Shown: piece by piece, positions 22,314-33,544 of the stretch
How positions within the stretch are numbered: position 1 is the stretch's first letter
How the letters are laid out: each line of letters starts with the position of its first letter
Assembly: GCA_963855995.1 (NCBI GenBank)
Contig: OY979716.1
Location: 86,816,250 to 86,880,249 of the forward strand
Origin: Muricea muricata
Taxonomy: Eukaryota; Cnidaria; Anthozoa; Malacalcyonacea; Plexauridae
Length of the DNA stretch: 64,000 nt
Reading direction: 5' to 3'
Notes under the pieces: generated by a model
What the model was told of the DNA's origin: nothing
Seen by the model: only the letters and a program-made list of their open reading frames with translations
Databases searched by the model: none
Program-made: the position numbers and the translations under genes

Positions 22314-25092
22314 TTAAAAACAACCCCTCAACAGAAAACACAATGTTTTGACTATAGAAACCACAACGTGTAAGTTTGCTTGTGTAAATTTAGTCACACC
22401 TCCAAACCAAACTCCGCCCTCAGATATGCCTCGTGAATACGGGTTAGTTGGAGGTCGCCGAAGTGACATGGGGACAAACGATTCTTCTGCTGCCTTAATA
22501 CAGGCAACACGCAAGTGATAATGGGCTGCCGTTTTTCCATGTGGTGTTTGCAATTCGCCACTTTTGCGATCAGTGAATGGTCGACGCTCATGTCTAGCTA
22601 TGCAGTAATCGATACACCGCCACCAACTGACTTCAAAGACCCTCAGCAACCCTGGAAAACTTTAATGTGTGTATTCATCCTTTTTACATAGAATGGTTCG
22701 TGTTTGCGGTCTGACCATGTACTGGCGATCCTTCCACAGAGTATGTACGTTTTACCTGTTCGGCCACAGGAAGCTTCTCAGGTTTTCTTGACGTAGATGG
22801 CTTTCCTCCTCTGTGACCAGGATTTTTTTGGCATGTCTGTTTTTACGGTCGATTGTGAGGTTCACACCTTTTTTAGAGAATGACTCCTGAAACCACAACA
22901 GAAGCTGGATAACTCTCTATTTTGCTGAGCTGTTGCCACTGAATGGGAGCAAATTCCCTTGATTGTTTCCAGTGGTTGCTCAGTAAAGAACTGACTGAAC
23001 TCTTCCAGAGTGACCATGTGGGTGCACTGATCATTTTTGGGTAATCCGAAATCAACTGACGCTGATCTTCTTTCTTTATCTTTAAATGAACCGGATTGCT
23101 GACTCACAGTACCACAAAAGGTCGAAATCCTGGTTTCTGAATACGTTTCCTGGGCTGAGAAAACATCTGCTGTATCGATTTCTGGAACTTCGGGTCAATT
23201 TTCATGATTGTGTCGTGAGGGATAAAACTCTGCTTTGGCAGTATCTTGCCTGGTTTTGGTCTTATACTGGATTGACTGATTTCCAGCAGAATTGGACATT
23301 TTTCAAGACGTCGGCAAGGTTCAGACGAAGTGGACATCTTTTCAAGACTTCGACAAGTTTCAGATGAAGTGGGCATTTTTTCAAGACTTCAGCGCGATTC
23401 AGATGAAGTGGACATTTTTTCTAGACTTCGGTGAGGTTCAGATGAAGTGGACATCTTTTCAAGACTTCGGCGAGGTTCAGATGAAGTGGACATCTTTTCA
23501 AGACTCCGGTGAGGTTCAGATGAGGTGGGGGATAGCTCAAAATCTAACTCTTCCAAATAGAATGCGCTGCCCACGTCAGACTGCCCCGTTTCTGGAAAAT
23601 GTGGAATGGCTTAGACGTACAACACTCTTCTTGAAGATCCAATACCGTAAACGCTGCATCAGCAAGAACGGACAAACCGTGGGTTGCACTATCATAGGTG
23701 GGAAGTTCAGAAGCTGAGCTGTCATTTAGGGTGGATGGCCCAGGGGCTATTTCCAATGCAGGCGTCGCAGTCAGGTGTACGTCGGATTGCAGAACCATTT
23801 TAACGTATGATTCTGTCTCCTCATTGCCCATCTGAAACCAGGTCTCCTCCAGCAACTCCAAATGCGACAAGCCGGGATGTAGACGGTAAGGCCCCTTGTT
23901 AATTATTACCCATCGCACGTTTCTTGCTTGCCTTTTGGTTAACGCTCTCATGGCTGCCACAAATTCGTTGACAGGCAACTCTTTGTGACCAGTTTCACTG
24001 CTCAATAAGCTGTTGGCACACTCTACCCTATTGGTATAGTAGGGTTTTGGTGGCTGACCAAGGCCAGCCCGACGTCGGACAGGCTTCAGCATCTTCTTTT
24101 CCATGAGATCAGCTTTGTGCGTGACAAAGCATTGGTGGAATTTAAACCCTTTCAGGCCCAAACGCTGAAGCCTTACAGTTTTGAGGCTGGTAAGTCGAGT
24201 TCTGAATTCTTCTTCATCATCGGAGTCAACGATGCCCTCTTCAAACCTAGTTCCTTGTTGCTGCCCAAAGAGATCTGCGACAATACATTTTCGGTTACAC
24301 TGACCTACGCTAATAGATTTCAGATGGTTGACAATGTTGTTCTTGAAATGGATAAAACAAAGCAGATGAATGAGTTCTGAGCACTTCTCTAGAAAAGGTG
24401 AAGATAAAGCTAATTCGCCATCTGTGCCGAGAACTTGTAGATTACACAACTCCGGTCTTGACTTCACCAAGTAATCAACCAGGACAGAATAAATTGTCAC
24501 CTCCTTTTTTTGGTGTATCAGCATAGGTCCAATCATGACCAGATGCACCCCACCACAACGGCTAATCAAATGCAGGTTTTCGTCAGATCGGGTCTAGGTC
24601 GGATCTACTGCAAACACACCAAAATGAACACTGTTGGTGTAGAATTTTACGAGATTGTTGATCTGTTCGTCGGTCGTTAAAATAACTACTGGTTCGGGTG
24701 CACACGTTACTTGCCTTATGTATGCAGTTTTCTGATCTTTAGCGCCTTCTTTACACTGCATTACCAAGCCAGGTAAGGATCACTTGTCATGGCTACATTG
24801 AGTGGTTTGCAACCAGTTCTGCTCTTTAGGTTGTACGCTTGCTTGACATCCTTAGGCCCACTACTACTGCCACACGACATCCCACCCAACTCTTCAGCAA
24901 CTCGGTCAAAGGCAACCCGTGGCTGGGTGGTGGAAACAGTTTCCTTTAGGATGGTGATAGTACTTTTTTGAGTTCTAATATACGGTTTGCTTGCGTTTCT
25001 ACTGCTGCCATGTGCTTTCAGAGTAAACCTATGCTCTGTGCCTGAGAATTGATAGTCAACCTTTGTTAAAGGCAACCTTCGTCCTTCTTTAT
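22314..25092 (-). pseudogene. MULE-like transposase, main exon(s)
   Basis: DDE transposase with a Mutator-like catalytic core. The exon starts after an acceptor (TTTTTCCAG) with phase 1, reading DKEGRRLPLTKVDYQFSG, HRFTLKAHGSSRNASKPYIR, SSGPKDVKQAYN. After a frameshift near 24762 comes MQCKEGAKDQ, VTCAPEPVVILTTDEQINN and the first Asp in FGVFAVDPT, followed by an in-frame TAG. Then HLVMIGPMLIHQKKEV, LCNLQVLGTDGELALS (second Asp), HLLCFIHFKNNIVNHL, VADLFGQQQGTRFEEGIVD, KPYYTNRVECANSLLSS (likely catalytic Glu) and LPVNEFVAAMRALTKRQAR. A 39-bp minisatellite sits in the C-terminal part. The tail (22649-22314) has RHERRPFTDRKSGELQTPHG and YHLRVACIKAAEESFVPMSL, a C-terminal domain of this family. 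Only a few breaks are visible between 25092 and 23544; the region 22650-23390 is poorly readable. Confidence 0.75.
23292..23530. repeat. 39-bp minisatellite in the MULE-like gene
   Basis: Six tandem copies of a unit containing GACATCTTTTCAAGACTTCG and GAGGTTCAGATGAAGTG. Because 39 is divisible by 3, every copy stays in frame; on the minus strand it reads RSLEKMSTSSEPH repeated. Confidence 0.9.
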
Positions 25093-26226
25093 CTGGAAAA
25101 ATGGAAAAGGTGGGAGAAAGTAAAAATCTAATGTACTGGCCTGGTTACATTGAACTTATTGCGTTGCTTACTTGTCTCCGAGCCAACAGCCCTAACAGGG
25201 TGGCTGCCAAGTAGCTTGAGTTGGGAGTGGGGTGTTAAACTTACCTAAAAGCTAACATTTACTCTTAATTATATTTTCCGAATAACCAAGACCTTACTGA
25301 CTTTGCTCATCGAAGTCTGTATTTTTAATGTTTCCTCAAGTGATTTTGCAAAACAAACTGATGAGCGGACGATGCTCACAATTTTGGGCCGGTTGTCACC
25401 ATGGTTGGCGCCAGGTAAGAAAACTTTTGGAAGTGAAGTCCCTGTATCGTGAAATGACTTTTTTTAAGTCTTTCGATCAAACCAATGTACATGGCTCAGA
25501 TTGACTGTTTGTAAAAAAAGGGTTATATTTAATGCCGGATTCGAACCCAAGTGCAATGCATACAGCACGCGCCTAACCCTCTGGGCTAGTTGCGACCCCG
25601 CTTTATGAGATCACTGCTTGTATATATTTTAGTGTCATTTTAAGGTGGCTCCCTATGGTTTTGGTTGTGTAGAACACAACATGTTCAAAAGTTCATTATT
25701 TTCTCATTTTGCAAAGTGCAATCACAAAATTCGGCCACATAACTGCTGAAATATCGCGATTTACTAAAAATATAATATATCATTAAATATCTCTGTTGCC
25801 ATGGTAACAAAGTGATTTTAAAAATGGTCTTTTTGTACATATTTTAATACATTTTCGAACTTCTCTTTGGTAAAAATTTCTAATCTTTTACACACATTAA
25901 TTTTATAATTAATTCATTCAAATTATAGTATTTTAAAAAAAATCGTATGAGCATTTCTTTTCTAATCGCCAAAAAGATCTGTTTTGGGAATAGAAAAAAA
26001 TCGGCTTGTACGCTTTTTTTAAAACTTACTCATGTTACACACTTCGAGATTACAAGAAAGTGTGCAGTTTTAAAAAAATTTACCGAAGGAAACACGAGAA
26101 AAATGCATTTACTTTTTATGTATGTGACATCACAATAATCAGGATTTCAACTTCCTCGTGGGACAAACCAACAATCCCGCGCAGGATTTCGCGTGCATGT
26201 TTTTGGTTTAACTTAAAGAGATTAAG
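25093..26226. other. Intron of the MULE-like gene, left part
   Basis: Non-coding, from the splice acceptor at 25093 to the left end of the inserted 7.6-kb element. It contains the tRNA-like sequence at 25532-25601. No other motif was seen. Confidence 0.5.
25532..25601 (-). other. tRNA-like sequence, SINE-type
   Basis: On the minus strand, AACTAGCCCAGAGGGTTAGG resembles box A and GGGTTCGAATCC is a good box B, spaced as in a tRNA. The acceptor ends do not pair, so this is a tRNA-derived SINE head or tRNA pseudogene. Confidence 0.5.
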
Positions 26227-26480
26227 TACGGTGGCCCACAGGTGTCACGGCACAAACAAGAACCTCACGGCACAAACGAAAACGTCACGGCACAAACGAA
26301 AACGTCACGGCACAAACGAAAACGTCACAGCACAAACAAGAACGGCACAAACAAAAGCTTCACGGCACAAACAAGAACCTCACGGCACAAAAACATCACG
26401 GCACAAACTAAAAGTCCACGCCACAAAACAAGAACTCCACGGCACAAAACAAAACTTCATGGCACAAGAGCAAGACATTC
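26227..26480. repeat. Left terminal inverted repeat and subterminal array
   Basis: After the terminal TACGGTGGCCCACAGGTG come about eleven units of a roughly 22-bp repeat, TCACGGCACAAACAAGAACC with variants (GAAAACG, AAAAGCT, AACAT); units decay inward. The array is the inverted counterpart of 33545-33855. The open frames read across it are repeat translations. Confidence 0.9.
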
Positions 26481-26550
26481 TACACTTCAGATGTGAATGG
26501 CGTTGTCTGTATATATAGATCAGTGTTTACAGACAATATTCATGCACAAC

Positions 26551-29500
26551 ATGGCCGACAAATTTTGTACGAATTGTGGCGCTTAGCTTCTCCTAGAAGA
26601 TAAATTCTGTGGAAGATGTGGAAGTGGTGAGTCAATTTTAAAATTTGCTAATAGGCCACATCGTACATGAACGTATCGCATCTATGTACCCCAGTTTTAC
26701 ACTGGAAAATTCAAACCTCTTGTAACATGCTATAGTCATGGAAATATATTTCTCAAATTAATAATTCATGATCAGAACACAAAGAAAATCACCACTATAT
26801 CGTTGTCTTCATACCACGGTAATTAACTTCCATAAATGAACTCAAGTTATTCAACTTTCTTGCCTAATTTTGGTAAATTCAAGTTTGTTTGAGAAGCATA
26901 ATAAACTCGAAAGTGTTTATATTACCAGCATACAAAACACCCCAAAGTGTGTAAAAAACGCGACTGGCGCCTTTTTTCATCACACTTTTCGGTGTTTTAT
27001 ACGCCCGTAATAAACGATTCCCATTTATTACTTGCTAGGGCACTGTGCCCAGGCAAGTATAGTTTTGGCTTTGTCGGATCTCCAATGGTCGTAGCCACAA
27101 AATTGAATACTAATGAGCTTTGCCAATTTTCACCCAATGTACATGCTTGTCTGCAATAAACAGCACAATATATGGCAATGAATGCATTTTTATGTGTGGA
27201 TAATGAATATTTTTATAATCAAGTCATGTGATCTAAAATGGGGAGTAATACAGTTATACTACAATATTTCACCTGGAAATATTGACTGGAAACTTATGCA
27301 AATTTTTGAATCAAAGCTGTTTGTAAAATTCGAAATATTTATTCAAAAATCTTGTGTGCATGAGCAACTGTGATTTTAATCATAGGCATACAGGCAAGGA
27401 AAATTTAGGGGGGAGGGCAAAGACTATTTTGCCCAAATGTTTGTTCTCCACAGTTTAGACTGTCTATAACTTTTTCCTATATTTAACGGGGGGGGGGGGG
27501 GGGGGTCTGGGGTCCTGGGAACATTTTGAAATTTTCACACCTACATAAAATGCCCTTTCCTGCATTCTCAATCACACATTTTCTACAAAATTCAGTTGTG
27601 AAGAACACAAATTTCACCTTGACCTACAAATTGCCCAAATACTTCAGTAGAAATTGTCTGAAAAACATCAATTTGTGTTGACATTGGGGGGGGGGCACTT
27701 GCCCCCTTTTTCCCCCATCTATGGTTTTAACTAAAGTTTTGGATCAACATGATTGAAATACACAAACTGTTATTTCACACCTAAAATGCCCTTTCCTGCA
27801 TTCTCAATCACACATATACAGTACAACAAAATTTAGTTGTGAAGAACACAAATTTCACCTTTACACACAAATTGCCTAAAATGGAAACGCCATTTTAAAT
27901 AAAGAATGGCGTCAATTTTTAACTGGCAAGCTATAGGAGCACGCATTCTATATCTGTTACACTGTATTTGTATGGTTATATGCATGTGTCCCGCGAATTT
28001 TAAAATTATGGACTATTCAAATGCAAGTCATTGTGCGAGACCTCAGATTTAATTAAAACAAGCTTTGCGAAAGACAGGTCACAGCACAGGCTGGCGACGG
28101 TATTGAAATGAAATATGGCAGTTCTACTTTGGCGATGACCGATAAATCCGAAAATTGCAAATCACTTCCTTGAAAATTCCCTCAAACGAAAACAGTTAAC
28201 TTTGTCTTTGACCCTACTAGGCACAACAGAGTGTCTTGTTCTATGTAAATTTGTATATTTTAAAGCGACTTTTTAGTGAGGTGGCTCCTAGAGTATTGCT
28301 GTTCAAATGAAACATTTTATCAGCTCATTGTTAAGGACTAAATTATAGCCTACAACTATACAAAGTCTTCTTGAAAGCATACAACATGAAAAACAATAAT
28401 AGATATATGTTGATAATCTAAAAACCTTTTGAGATTTATAGTTCAAACATTATTGCATTCCAGTGGTTGTGGTTGGTGTGTGTGATGGGGCAGGGGTCAT
28501 CTTTTTTAATGGAGAAAATAAAACAGGTCAATAAATGAAATTTTAAAAACGACTGCATTTTTTGGCACCAGTGCAAAAAATATTCAAAATATACTCCAAA
28601 ACTGATAAAACGCAGAAAAAGTAATTATTATAAGTAAATTTTATTACATTTTCAACCCAAATGGAAGATAAGTAGATAAGTTATTTACCATTAAGGTTGG
28701 ACTGTAATGAAAAATATAAACGACATATAAACATATAATATTTACATTACTTTTTAATAGTATTCCTATGCTACAGTTATTTGAGAGCTCAAGCTTGGCC
28801 TCTAAGAATCAAACAAAATAGTTGTTTTTGTTGCTTGAATTTCCTTTGCCTATCATTTTTATGGTGTTTTAGATTACATGTAGAAAGCATTATTATGTTA
28901 CATTCTACTTCTAATATCACTGGATCAACCTTTGAAATTTTTACAGTTAGCTAGGGTATAATGAATAAGAGGAATATTTTTTGGGTGGATGGGGAAAATA
29001 GTGATAATCGAGGTATCCTTAGAGAGAAATATCAAATAACACCACTGAAGAGAATTTGAAAATTAACCAGTAATAAATGCAAGTGGGGTTTAAAAATAGT
29101 TCTTTAGTTAAAATTATAGTTAATTAGAAATGCGTACACATGCTCCCTAAATATTTTAGAAAATTTGCTGTCTTTGAAATGCTATTTTTTCTTAAAATTA
29201 TTTTTACAATATCTTAACAGAAACATTGTGCTCAACCTCCAGTTCACCATGTACGAGTTCTAGCTCACCGTCAACCAGTTTCAGTGTTAATTCACCATCA
29301 ACCAACTCCAGTTTTAATTTACAGTCAACCAGCTCCAGTTTTAAAGACAGCGGAAAAAGTAAAAGCGGAAAAAGTAAAAGCGGGATAAAGTCGTTCAGCG
29401 AGTATAAAAAGTTCAAAGGATCTGAATGGAGTAGAAAAGTTAAAGTCAAACCAGTTGACAAAGCAAATGATGTAGTTATTTACATTTGTTTGATGCAGTG

Positions 29501-31241
29501 GAAAGAAGACGAATGTAAGTTAAAACCTGCTCGTGGTAAAAGAGTGGCTCTGAAAATATCGAACAAAGCACCATACGCAGAAGTACGGTTGATAGGAATT
29601 GAAAAGTGGAAGGCATATCATAGCAACAAATTTATTGAAGATGAAGAGTATTGTCTGACTTATCAAGATGGCCAAGAAGTTTTATTTTTACCCGGAACAA
29701 CCAAGTTTTTTTCTGCAAAGAGATACAGGGAGGAGAGTGGAAAGGATTACAAACGAATTACGTTATATTTATGCAGAAAAGATTATTTGAGGAGGAATGA
29801 GGACATCAGGTCATCAAAACCTCAAGTAGACCAGGATGAACTTATTGCCAGGGAGCTCCAACATCGATTCAACAATGAAAGTTGCGATAACGACAAAGTG
29901 AACATTGGTGAGGATCAAGAAGATGTGTTAATTATCTCAGGAGATGAGATATCAATGCAACTGCCTGATGAAAGTGATCAATCAAAAGAAGTCTTGTCCA
30001 ATGATGACCAAGGAAATACTGATCCAAAACAAACAAATAAAGAGAGTAATAGTTACCAAAGTGTTGTTGATCTTGTGGAAAACCTTGGGCGGCAAGTTGA
30101 TGAGTCCGATCAGTTCTTTTTCGTTATCAGGAGAAGAACTACATTAAAACGACAGCTGACGATCTGGCAACGCGAAGCAAGTAAGAAAAGTCCGAAGCAT
30201 CGAGTTAGGGTTCGTTTTACTGGAGAAAGTGGAATCGATAATGGAGCTCTCGCTAAGAAATTCTTCACATCTGTGGTAAGCGACATAGGAAAAAACATTT
30301 TCCCTAATGGTAGCCCCAAAGATTCCATGCTTAATGTGCACAACGGTACGTTCTACACGTGTGGAGAAATTGTTGCAAGTAGTATCGCTAATGGTGGACC
30401 CCCACCGTGTTTTCTCGAAGAGTGTGTTTACAACATGCTCGTTGAAGGTGATGTTGACACGAAAACTCTCGTTCCCGAAAATCATTTAACTACACATGAA
30501 CAAGAGGTACTCGAAGGCATAAAAAAGAATCCAACAGCTATGAGAGACGTGATCTTGGAACATGGCTATACGGGAAAGATTGACAACGATCATATTAACG
30601 ATGTCGTTGGTACAGTAATGATTAGCCTTGTCAGCAAACGATTACTTTACCTTAACGAGTTTAGGAAAGGCCTGGATCTTTTTGGATTACCAGCCCTGAT
30701 GCAAGCAAACAGTCTATTGTGCAAACAATTGTTTGTTACTGGACACGGAGGAAAAGCACCTGACGCAAATTATGTAGTATCTTGCTTAATACCAGGTTAT
30801 TCAGAAGCAGGAAGCTCTCGACGAGCAATCAAAGAAGAAATGGTTGATCACGTCCAAGATCTACTAATCAGCTTGGAAGACGAATGTGTCCTAGGTTACT
30901 CAGAAGATCTTGCATGGAATGATGGTGAAGATAGTATCCCAGGTACAGGAGATGACGATGAAAGAAGTTCATGCTATTCACCCGACCTTACACCAGCAGG
31001 CGTACTCAAGTGGTTAACTGGTCAAAAACATGTTCCAATCAATGGAGAGAATTTGAAAATTCAAGTTTACTTCGATCACGACTGTACGACTCGTAACAAT
31101 TTGCATACGATTTGTTTTCCAGTTGTGGGATCGTGCGGTAAAGATATAACATTGCCTGTCGAGCACATGAAAATATCTGAAGACTTCAAGCGTGTTTTTT
31201 TGCTTGCATTCTGCAAAGGTCAAACATTTGGGAGATCATAG
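26551..31241 (+). CDS. Zinc-ribbon plus HECT-type E3 ubiquitin ligase gene, two exons
   Basis: Proposed exon 1 (26551-26626) reads MADKFCTNCGA, a TAG, then LLLEDKFCGRCGS: two CxxC knuckles of a zinc ribbon. It ends at a strong donor, G/GTGAGT, phase 1. Exon 2 starts at 29221 after ATCTTAACAG and keeps that phase through to TAG at 31239-31241. Exon 2 has a Ser/Thr-rich linker (residues 1-45, counted from 29226), a conserved-looking domain (about 55-190: KRVALKISNKAPYAEVRLIG, DYKRITLYLCRKDY), an acidic linker, then a HECT domain (about 297-671: RVRFTGESGIDNGALAKKFF, ANGGPPPCFLEECVYNML). Near the end, GSCGKDITLPV has a Cys (about 637) at the place of the thioester cysteine. HECT ligases transfer ubiquitin from E2 to substrate. 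The TAG in exon 1 would silence this copy unless it is read through or another start is used. It resembles the G2E3-like HECT proteins abundant in cnidarians and fish. Confidence 0.75.
27381..27723. mobile_element. Possible hAT-type MITE in the HECT gene intron
   Basis: Ends CATAGGCATACAGGCAAGG (left) and, on the minus strand, CATAGATGGGGGAAAAAGGG (right) share CATAG and a G-rich inner part. Flanks ATTTTAAT and GTTTTAAC agree at 6 of 8 bases. About 90 bp of its interior (27535-27640) recurs as a direct copy at 27776-27882, outside the proposed right end, so the boundaries are uncertain. Confidence 0.35.
27884..29220. other. Intron of the zinc-ribbon/HECT gene, distal part
   Basis: AT-rich non-coding sequence up to the splice acceptor at 29219-29220. 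No open frame with a motif was seen. Confidence 0.5.
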
Positions 31242-32338
31242 TTCTGGACATATTCTTATATCTTCATTAATACTACAGTACTAAAAATACATTAAGTTTG
31301 AGTTTGTTAATCGCATTGTACGTCACATTAAGGTGTACGGACAAACACTTTGTTTTTATATAATTATGGTTATGTTACGTTTGATGGTTAAGGTTGAAAG
31401 CCCATCTACACAATGCGACAAGTCGAATACGATTCTTACCCTGGCGTATGTATTCAAGTAATTGCGTGTAAAGTTGCGACGTTTTAAATTTCGCTGTAAA
31501 TCGATCAACAGAAATAGTAACGTCAGCAGTTGTTTTCATACGTCAGAATGACAATCACATACGACATGTTGTATCGTGTAGGTGAAGCACTCATCCGAAC
31601 AATGTCATCCCCGAATGGATAGTCTACCAAAAGCACCATACATCATCTCGCTGTTTTTAGTTGGTATTTTCAGCCGAACTTTACTGTTGATTCACGTCAT
31701 CTTACACCATCCTGGTGTGTGAAATTTACACCCATAAAAATATCTGTGAACACATCAGATGACCAGAATGCTGTATGATGGCTTGAAATGACGTTATCCG
31801 CTTTGAAAAATTTAGGTTTGCCTGAAAATTTTTTTTGAATTTTTCTTACAACGTTTTTCGAACATTTTTTAAGCTATTTGCTGTGGAAACTTAAGAAAAA
31901 AACGTAAACACGCACCGGAAATAAAACTGTTGAAAATAAGTAATTGTCAAAACATAGTCCTGGGAATATTGACTTTTAATTAACGTGGCTTCCGCCGTGG
32001 ATGATAAAAGTTGTTTTCCAGTTGTATGTATGCGTTTTTTCACACGTGTACATATGCACATAAAAATCTAAACCATTTTAATATTAGCTATTGAACAACT
32101 ACATGAGTAAATGCGTGGAATTAAATACCTGGAATGATTTAGTATGTAAGTGTTAATGCACTTTTAAAATATGTTGAATACAAAAGGATTTGGACTTTCA
32201 TTTGCGTACACGTAAATGAAAAACAGCATTAATAATGTAAATCACTTTATTCCATAACTCGAGGAGTTTAGTCATTCAACACATTTGTTTTTGTTATATG
32301 TTGTTTGAGACCTTTTAGCAAAGATAAGGTGCCCACAT
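31242..32338. other. Spacer between convergent HECT and integrase genes
   Basis: AT-rich sequence between the HECT stop codon and the integrase stop codon, presumably both 3' untranslated regions. No coding motif was seen. Confidence 0.5.
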
Positions 32339-33490
32339 TCAGTTGGCATATTCCAGAAGAGTATTATAAAGATCAAGTGCCTCTGTCCAATCTGTCGGTT
32401 TGTTGAAATTGCAAGATTGTAGAACATAGTTAAAATACTCTTGATATAAGTTGTCTTCTTCAGTTTCCACAATGTGTGATCTCACATAGTTGATATCAGC
32501 CTCGGGGACTGGCAACAAGAAATGGTTAGCACCACCACTTAGCTCAGGTAGATAGTACAGGGCATCTGGTCGACCTCTAACTGTGTCATAACGAGACCCA
32601 CGGATATAATGTGTGTTCCACTCCTCTTTCACATCATCTAAAATCTGCTGAATTAGGTCTGAGAAACAGAACCAAAGACATTCCATGTGTAGTTCTGAAG
32701 CCATATCTAATACTCTTTGTTCACTTAGATCTTTGAAGAAATTTATCCACCATGTTGAACAAGACTTTCTAAATAACCCCCACCATGCTTCAATTCGTTG
32801 ATTTCTAGGCGATGGAACGTAACGGTGACTGTCAGCATCGTCCCTGAAAAAAGCTTGAGCGGCCGCTATTATTCCATTTTCAGTTCCTAAGTCTGTAATT
32901 AAATCGATAGGGCACCCACCAAATTCCTCAACAGCATCGAGGTAAAAGGCGGCTATATTGTCTGGGCGGTTGTTTGATCGAGTGACATACAGCCAAAGAA
33001 CCTTCCGGCTCCAACCGTCTATACATCCATGGATTGGAAATCCGTACGGCTTTAATTTATCATAACCATCACAGTGCCATGTGTGGTTTGGACCCGGATT
33101 TCTGTATTCTCTTCTTTTCAGACGATGTGCTCTCCTTTGTTCTGTTCCCTCAGGGTCAATTTCTCTTAGCAATTCTTGCACAACAACGCGTGGTACTTGT
33201 ATTCCTTTCAACCGTAGGGCGTGCCATACTGACCTATAACCATACAGACTACCATGACCATTAACGATACCGATAATAGCTTCTCTCACCTGAGCAATAT
33301 CATATTCAACTTGTTTCCTTCGCAGACCGTAGCTTTTTATTCGCCTTTTCAATGTGCTAATACTTATTTCCGTCGCATGATTTTTTTGTAAAAACCTACG
33401 AATTTTTTCGTAACTAAAACCCCTGAAAAAATAGTATCGTATAATATCCTCCTCGTTGAACTGTTCTACGTCTACCTGGTCGTCAGCCAT
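32339..33490 (-). CDS. Integrase-type DDE transposase (rva_4/IS3EU-like), intact
   Basis: Transposase of the 26227-33862 element; it should bind the inverted ends and catalyse excision and insertion in the nucleus. One uninterrupted frame of 383 codons begins at the ATG at 33488-33490 (context AAAATGG, favourable). Residues about 14-60 form a helix-turn-helix (DIIRYYFFRGFSYEKIRRFL, ISISTLKRRIKSYGLRRK). The catalytic core is the integrase fold: first Asp in TWHCDGYDKLKPYG (D141), second in DLITDLGTENG (D200), Glu in PRNQRIEAWWGLF (E234). The C-terminal region (240-383) is typical of these eukaryotic proteins, not of retroviral integrases. All three acidic residues are present with no stop or frameshift, making this the only apparently intact transposase gene in the window. 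The subterminal array starts about 50 bp upstream of its start and could act in its promoter. Confidence 0.92.
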   Translation of the reverse strand: MADDQVDVEQFNEEDIIRYYFFRGFSYEKIRRFLQKNHATEISISTLKRRIKSYGLRRKQVEYDIAQVREAIIGIVNGHGSLYGYRSVWHALRLKGIQVPRVVVQELLREIDPEGTEQRRAHRLKRREYRNPGPNHTWHCDGYDKLKPYGFPIHGCIDGWSRKVLWLYVTRSNNRPDNIAAFYLDAVEEFGGCPIDLITDLGTENGIIAAAQAFFRDDADSHRYVPSPRNQRIEAWWGLFRKSCSTWWINFFKDLSEQRVLDMASELHMECLWFCFSDLIQQILDDVKEEWNTHYIRGSRYDTVRGRPDALYYLPELSGGANHFLLPVPEADINYVRSHIVETEEDNLYQEYFNYVLQSCNFNKPTDWTEALDLYNTLLEYAN

Positions 33491-33544
33491 TTTGAATTAA
33501 CTCCAAATTTTTCAAACTAGTTTCCAGTCTTTACCCTTTGACTA

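Noticed and set aside
23292-23717. Plus-strand 141-codon ORF with FQDFGEVQMKW repeats
   Set aside because: It is the opposite-strand reading of the in-frame minisatellite in the MULE-like gene.
26234-26470. CRISPR-like array
   Set aside because: The repeats are contiguous with no unique spacers, have an inverted partner array at the other end, and lie in an animal genome.
26006-26518. Open frames rich in T-S-R-H-K-Q and H-G-T-N-K at the left end of the 7.6-kb element (and 33517-33882 at the right end)
   Set aside because: They are translations of the 22-bp subterminal repeats, open in more than one frame and starting outside the element.
29226-31241. HECT exon as an ordinary host gene
   Set aside because: It lies between identical inverted ends with an exact target duplication, and its proposed first exon also lies within the element; host origin of the family is still possible, but this copy is element-borne.
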